A DNA stretch of 64,000 bases, taken from positions 1 to 64,000 of the forward strand of contig JAQFWX010000124.1 of assembly GCA_027605045.1 (NCBI GenBank), given 5' to 3'. Within the stretch, counting starts at the first letter, position 1. Each line of letters starts with the position of its first letter. Below are positions 59,234 through 64,000 of this stretch, piece after piece. The notes below the pieces were generated by a model. That model saw nothing but the letters and a program-made list of their open reading frames with translations, was not told where the DNA came from and ran no database searches. This DNA is from Phallus indusiatus. Lineage: Eukaryota > Basidiomycota > Agaricomycetes > Phallales > Phallaceae. The position numbers were made by a program, and so were the translations under genes.

Positions 59234-59310
59234 GTAGCCCGGCTAGCCCAGTGGTAAGCGCGGCGGGGGTTCTCTTCTAGGACGTCGGTTTGAAACTTGC
59301 TTCTGCTGCG
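59234..59310 (+). repeat. Second tRNA-like (SINE head-like) sequence, opposite orientation
   Basis: GTAGCCCGGCTAGCCCAGTG resembles an A box and TCGGTTTGAAACTTG, about 45 bases on, a degenerate B box. A pyrimidine-rich tail with T runs (59318-59365) follows. It is oriented opposite to the similar sequence at 58989-59062, about 170 bp away. Stems do not fold into a regular cloverleaf by eye. Confidence 0.4.
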
Positions 59311-61135
59311 TGCTCAGCTCTTTTACTTTTCTTTCCGTCTTCTGTTTTTCACTTTTTTTTTATTTTGTAACCTCAGATATAACTGAGATAGATTTATGTA
59401 CGAAGAGTACTCTCACCGACACAGACCACATCAGTCAATGTATCACGTTTCATGATTGGACAATTTAGACGGAAGGCCCCGAGCGCTTTCAATCTTAATT
59501 TTCTATTTTTTACGCGGCGGTGACAGTTGTCCTTTCCGATTGCCGAGATCAAATTTGAAATCTTGGTGTGGCATCGGACCAATCGACTAGGAACTCGGTT
59601 TATGATGGTCTGATTCCCCCCTGACTGTCAAAAGGCTATGCAGGGCTATGCCTGTCTATGCGGGGGACTCAATAGTCGATTGACATCACCAGCGCGTAAA
59701 AATAGTAAAATAGTATTTTAAATTAGTACTAAAATAGTACCGAAGGCGCTCATTCAAGCTAAGTTTTGACGAAGACCTTCTGGGCAAAATTAACGGTTTG
59801 ATTTGTACCAAGTTGTGACTACTGTACTTGTTTGAAGTGCTTAGTCTCTTAGTGGAGGTTGATAATGGTCGTGTTGGAATGGAGATCTTAAAGAACATGA
59901 CAGAAGTAAGTATTCATTTTTTATGTATGGTGTAAAACAAAATATTTTATTTGTAAGATAAGGATCCTGAATTAGCTTTGCGCGCAGAGGCATCACAGTT
60001 TGCGTTCGAGTTTGCAACGATGATGACGGAGAGCACACCATGTCTTTATCTTTCTGCCTTTCCTTATATCTCAAAGGAATCATTCATATCATCTCACTTC
60101 TTCCCTCAGTACCCGCGGTTTTTCAGCGCTTCAGCATCGATGTCGGTCAACCGATAACCCTCCGGCCTCAATTCAAACACAGTTTTATGCAAAGACATCC
60201 CTCAGCACATCTAACCGCATTTGGATTCTCTCCAACACAGACATATTGCAGATGGCTTCAATAACCCGGGGGATTTATGGGTGTGGGATTATGTTACTGG
60301 CAAAATCATTTATCAAAAGGGTCCCGAAAAAAAGCTGGCTGCCATAGTCATGGAGAGCTGATTTACTGATTTTTGAAGATGGAAGTATCTTGATCTGGGA
60401 GGCGAAAATAAAGAACGTCTCATATGAATCCAACGAAGGAATTGTGCCAGAAGAATGCCGTCACTGCTGTATCTCTCCGTACGGACGTTTTGTTGCTTTC
60501 AGGGACGATCAAGCTACGATCTCTATGAGAGAGATGTCAAACTTTAGTCTCTTCGAAGACATTCCAGGCTGTTCGAACTATCGGAATGGGGGGTATGTTT
60601 TCTCCAAGCGGAAGGTTCTTTGGCTTTCAGCCCCAAGATGAGGTATTGCGACTTTGGGATGCACGAGAGAAGACATTTATTGAATTATTCCCTTCGTGTT
60701 AATTACTCATGATTATTACTTAAAGGCATTCAAACAATGATAATTACGTCATTATTCACGCCATGAACGTTTCCTTATCCTTATAGGGTTTACATACAGA
60801 CAAGTAGGGTGGTTCGCCGGCTTCAGACGAACTTATCACTGCATCGGCGAGCAAGATTTACCCTTTCACTGAACAAGGAAGATCTGCACTTTTCTGATGA
60901 AATTGGGCACTTGGTCTGGAAAATATCGACAGGAAACATCTCACAGCACTTTGTGGGACGCAATCAACTCAACAACATCTTCGTAACCGCCCTATTATCC
61001 GACGCGAAACACATAGCATTCGTCATTCACGAGACCAGAATAATACAACACACATGGGATGGCCTTGATCGGGAGGAGACCGATAATTGGGGTGAGGATA
61101 ACGACCATATTGAAGACGAGCATATCTTATCATGA

Positions 61136-63362
61136 GACGACGTCCAGTTGTGGTCCACGCCCGCTAGACTGCGATTGTCTGGTGTTGGCTCAAAGTCTAG
61201 TATTGGCTTGTTCAGATCTAGTAGCTTTACATCGGGGTCAGATTCGGAGTCATCTATAAATCGATAATAACATAACGCAGACCAACTATTTCAATTCAAA
61301 CCGGCGTCGGTCAAATACTAAACAATCTATACAAATGCACATACGCAATAGTACTGAAAACAATCCACTGATTTTGCTCCCCCGTTCTCAGGGTCATAAT
61401 TTTCTTTACCGCTACAATCACATCATTCGGCGGTTCTGCTTCATCGTCATCGCCATTAGGAGACTCAGGCTGCACCGTCCACCGATTGCTCCACCTCCAT
61501 TTCTTCCTCTAAGCCTTTTTCTTTCTTGTTCCGTTGTCGTCTCGTTACCCGCTGACCTTTTTTATGCCATTTAGTGCATGCAGGTGTACCCTTTAGGTAT
61601 GGTTTGCGATCTTTAGAATTCGAATCTGACGTTTCTCTTCTCCATCCAATCCCATATGCTCAAATAAGGATCGCTCCCACCTGATATCAAAATAGAGGGA
61701 TTAAAAGATAAAATATGGATAGCTGACACAAAGCCGAGAGTAGTACGTTGTCATTTCGTGGTAGAAATAAAGCCAACAGTCTTCCGTGGATATCTTCGGT
61801 GATCAAATCAATGCTATTAGACCGTAATATACAAGCATTCTACGTATACGAAGCAAATTCTGGGCGAGCCTAATACTTCACGTTGGAAGCGGAACGTGGG
61901 CACGGTGCAAATGCTATGCAGGAGTCTGATTTATAGCGGATCACTTGAGAAAGATACGACTCAGTGATCGTAAATCCACCATGGTAAAAGAAAACAGGTG
62001 GTTAGGACGCGACTTCGCCCGGTGAGGAAGCACTGCTTCGCATGAAGGAATGTTTTGCAAAATGTAAGAAGGAATGTAGGGCCGCTGCTAAAGAGTTCTC
62101 CGTCAGTCATACATCTTATCACAAAGCTGCAACCCTTGCACAGTCGCGCAGAAGGTCACGGCACTGTTCATACGTACCGCGCTCATGACCAGCACCAAAA
62201 TTTCCACCATAATACTCATATTCTGATATATGGATTACGGGCTGACACAAGACGAATAATGCAAGAACGGAAGCTAAATGATCGTTTAGGTTGTCGAGGT
62301 TTAGCAGAGGACGGTATGGACTGTCGGCGCTGGACCGCCCTGTATTCGAGAAAACGCCCATTCCCCAGCATGAACGATGAAAGAATCTGCGTCCACAGGG
62401 TGTGAATCAAATGTGAACGTGAAGAAAGGAAGAGAGAGACATACCTTGGATAAGAGAAAAGAATGGTTCGTGTAAAGTTTCGTTAAGAGGAAGCAAGTGA
62501 ACGCAGCTCAAGCACAAACCTGGAGAAGAGCACTTGACGAGTTTTATGTTTCAAATGACACTGCTATTGTTCCCTGGGGAACAAATCAGATGCTTTATCA
62601 ATGCGACCTCGCCATTGTTCCGACGTCCTAACGGTGTTTGACGCGCGGTCAAGCGAACATGTATAGTGCGTATTCGGCTGTCATCGATTGGTCAATGTCG
62701 GAAGGCCTGCGGAGACTAATGAATATAAGTAATAGTTGGCGGTTTCAACGTGGGCTGAGTGTTCCTATCGTGGTTAAACGTCCCGTGGGCACTGCCTTTA
62801 GTTATGTAAACGTCAAATCGTTTCTGTCTAGTAAAAACCAAGTAAAAACCTGTTGGTCAGGCGACCTCCTAGTCTGTTTGCGACTCAAAAACGGCGACGG
62901 AATCCGAATTACTTGTGTTATCATGTATCAAATAGTCAGGCCTAGGCGTCGCGAAGTTAAATTCAAGTGAAAGGGTAATGTATGTGTACTAGTATCAGAC
63001 TTCCACTAATTAAAAACTGCCTGTGAACTAACTCGTGATTGGATGGGAAGAGAACCCACAGTATGATGAAGGAAAAATAAATATAAACCCTGTCTGAACT
63101 CGACGCGGCGTCATGACCATTTTGAATCGAATCCGGGATTCTGAGTTGCAGCGGGCGGCACTGGCGCCTCCGACGCGCCGCGGTGCCAACGTTAATGTAT
63201 TCGATATGGTCCTGACCTTACACTCGCAATTGTCTATTTTACGGACGATCTTCGATTAAATATAGCAATTGAAAAAAGGTAAGAATTTTTCTAATCTCAG
63301 TCCGTTTTTTTAGGCTAATCACCACCCTGACAACGTTCAACTAGTATCATTGTGCTTCAAGC
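61136..63362. other. Region between NLR remnant and asparaginase gene
   Basis: No recognisable gene is visible. Open stretches at 61335-61574, 62055-62405 and 62638-62970 have neither motifs nor plausible splice partners. The right end should contain the asparaginase promoter. Decayed WD40 repeats could extend somewhat past 61135, but I cannot identify any. Confidence 0.45.
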
Positions 63363-64000
63363 ATGGCTACTACCGAGTCACTAGTTCTAGTCATATTTTG
63401 TGGAGGAACAATTGGAATGCTGAAATCAGCTGGAAAAGGTTATGTTCCAGAGCCATTCTATCTCACAGAAACTCTTCGTCTGCAATCACGGTTTCACGAT
63501 CCAGGCGAGGATTCACTATTCTCGCATTCAGACACCGTTGAGGGATACAGGGAATGGTCCCGAAGCGGACGTACTACTCCTTTGAATGTCTTTCAGCCAA
63601 TGGTCATTTCGCAACATCACCTTCTTGTGCGTTCTTCCCGTAAGATAACAGTACCGCAAACCGCAGTGTACGAAACAAGAGAATCTCCGGAGGGAATTTT
63701 CGAAACTTATCTTCCGAGTCTTGTAACACCTAGAGGAAGCGGTCCAAGAATCAGATATACCGTTCTAGAGGTAAACATCGTTGTATTCATTGTTAATATT
63801 CCTCCCCGCTTATGTTTGGCTTTGGAAGTGGAATCCCTTACTTGATAGCAGTAACTTGGAACCTCCTGATTGGGTTCGCATTGCCACGGAAATAGAGCTA
63901 AACTACACACAATTCGATGCTTTTGTGATATTACATGGAACTGGTAAACCTCGGTTGTCGTCGAACATCTCCATATTAACAATACACCAGATACGATGGC
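63363..64000 (+). CDS. L-asparaginase, type I (partial, runs off right edge)
   Basis: The enzyme hydrolyses asparagine to aspartate and ammonia. The start at 63363 gives MATTESLVLVIFCGGTIGML, whose GGTIGM segment contains the N-terminal catalytic threonine of the asparaginase/glutaminase family. Exon 1 continues with KGYVPEPFYLTETLRLQSRF and GPRIRYTVLE, then an intron from about 63772 to an AG near 63829. Exon 2 reads WNPLLDSSNLEPPDWVRIAT, EIELNYTQFDAFVILHGT. A second intron (GTAAACC..CACCAG) leads to DTMA at the window edge, rebuilding the second catalytic motif HGTDTMA. The rest, including any C-terminal ankyrin repeats seen in some eukaryotic relatives, lies outside the window. Confidence 0.9.

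Larger units (their letters stand above)
58636..59588. mobile_element. Repeat-bounded element (about 950 bp) inside the NACHT-WD40 gene
   Basis: The 16-base sequence AGTCGATTGGTCCGAT at 58636-58651 occurs exactly inverted at 59573-59588. Similarity continues imperfectly outward (CCGCAGTGTTC against CCGAGTTCCT) and inward (ATCGGATAGGAC at 58674 against the inverted ATCGGAAAGGAC near 59540). Between the arms lie a 4 x 29-bp tandem array and two tRNA-like sequences in opposite orientation, with no coding frame. The element sits where an NLR gene should be continuous. It could be a non-autonomous DNA transposon or foldback element, or nested SINEs. No clear target-site duplication was found by eye. 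Confidence 0.5.
56239..61135 (+). pseudogene. C2-NACHT-WD40 STAND (NLR-like) gene, interrupted and frameshifted
   Basis: Fungal NACHT-WD40 proteins are signal-transducing NTPases (STAND), thought to act in non-self recognition or cell death. The start ATG at 56239 gives MSLTLLEQYRYTIS after one splice. A C2-like domain follows (LKLKNPSIPRLKIHKPVFLI, VVWNEQIL, SEFTVNFKVLMKK), then helical linkers (FADGKSWSTFLTYLGIVKAT, DARTKNIKELLQKLLFVYEY, FDDKISGFQKSFDQIMEHN). The NACHT domain has SGQAGTGKSAVAHTIAKNL (Walker A), MTIIIDGLDESGDQ (Walker B) and YRIIITSRPEND (sensor). Translation stops at 58597 in a T tract. About 1.2 kb of repeat-rich non-coding DNA follows. The expected downstream part resumes at about 59829 (LFEVLSLLVEVDNGRVGMEI) and 59965-60160 (ASQFAFEFATMMTESTPCLY, LSAFPYISKESFISSHFF). 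WD40-like pieces come next in different frames: NPGDLWVWDYVTGKIIYQKG, HCCISPYGRFVAFRDDQATI, FSPSGRFFGFQPQDEVLRLW and HLVWKISTGNISQHF. An N-terminal C2-NACHT product could still be made. Confidence 0.75.

Noticed and set aside
58795..59420. Direct repeat TCTCACCGAC near 58796 and near 59410 as element ends
   Set aside because: Only 10 bases and not at positions matching the inverted repeats; may be coincidence.
61335..62970. Three short open frames between the NLR remnant and asparaginase
   Set aside because: No recognisable motif and no consistent exon chain; probably chance frames.

Overview
The window reads as nuclear DNA of a mushroom-forming basidiomycete (Agaricomycetes). Almost every gene is cut by many short introns of about 50-60 bp with GT..AG ends. 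Micro-exons are common, genes lie on both strands at short spacing, and the families are typical of agarics (C2-NACHT-WD40 STAND proteins, Crinkler-like kinases, tandem DHA1 transporters). There is no operon structure, CRISPR array, rRNA or clearly functional tRNA. All gene models were made by reading exons by eye and joining them at plausible splice sites, so boundaries are approximate unless a codon is named.

Layout. 1-3.8 kb: no convincing gene. 3.8-5.5 kb (+): SIRT4-like sirtuin. 6.2-9.0 and 11.5-15.0 kb (-): two tandem MFS transporters sharing exon structure. 15-20.2 kb: gene-poor DNA with a small tandem repeat. 20.2-23.2 kb (-): decayed P-loop NTPase gene. 23.4-26.5 kb (+): RAD54 recombination translocase. 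27.0-29.1 kb (+): unknown protein with a possible membrane segment, a PPxY motif and a His/Gly-rich run. 29.3-30.3 kb (-): EngB-type GTPase. 30.3-32.7 kb: gene-free. 32.7-35.2 kb (+): cytochrome P450. 35.9-38.5 kb (-): kinase-like protein with two tandem Crinkler-like N-terminal units. 39.0-43.0 kb (-): TBC Rab-GAP with an EF-hand. 43.1-44.7 kb (+): leucine-rich repeat protein. 44.8-46.0 kb (-): Sds3-like Sin3/HDAC subunit. 46.1-52.0 kb (+): Mus7/MMS22 replication-repair protein. 52.2-53.3 kb (+): HDDC2/YfbR-like 5'-deoxynucleotidase. 53.4-55.6 kb (-): ADE16/17 AICAR transformylase/IMP cyclohydrolase. 56.2-61.1 kb (+): C2-NACHT-WD40 gene broken by a repeat-rich segment. 63.4-64.0 kb (+): start of an L-asparaginase gene that runs off the right edge.

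How the genes relate. 38-55.6 kb is a dense housekeeping block with close divergent pairs (TBC/LRR, Sds3/MMS22) and a convergent nucleotide-metabolism pair (HDDC2/ADE17). RAD54 and MMS22 both act on damaged or stalled DNA but lie about 20 kb apart. The unusual content is the accessory set: the Crinkler-like kinase with a duplicated head domain, the dead P-loop NTPase, and the NLR-like gene split by an element of about 950 bp. That element has 16-bp perfect inverted repeats, two opposed tRNA-like sequences and a 4 x 29 bp array. Together they suggest a locus where putative intracellular recognition or conflict genes are gained, duplicated and lost.
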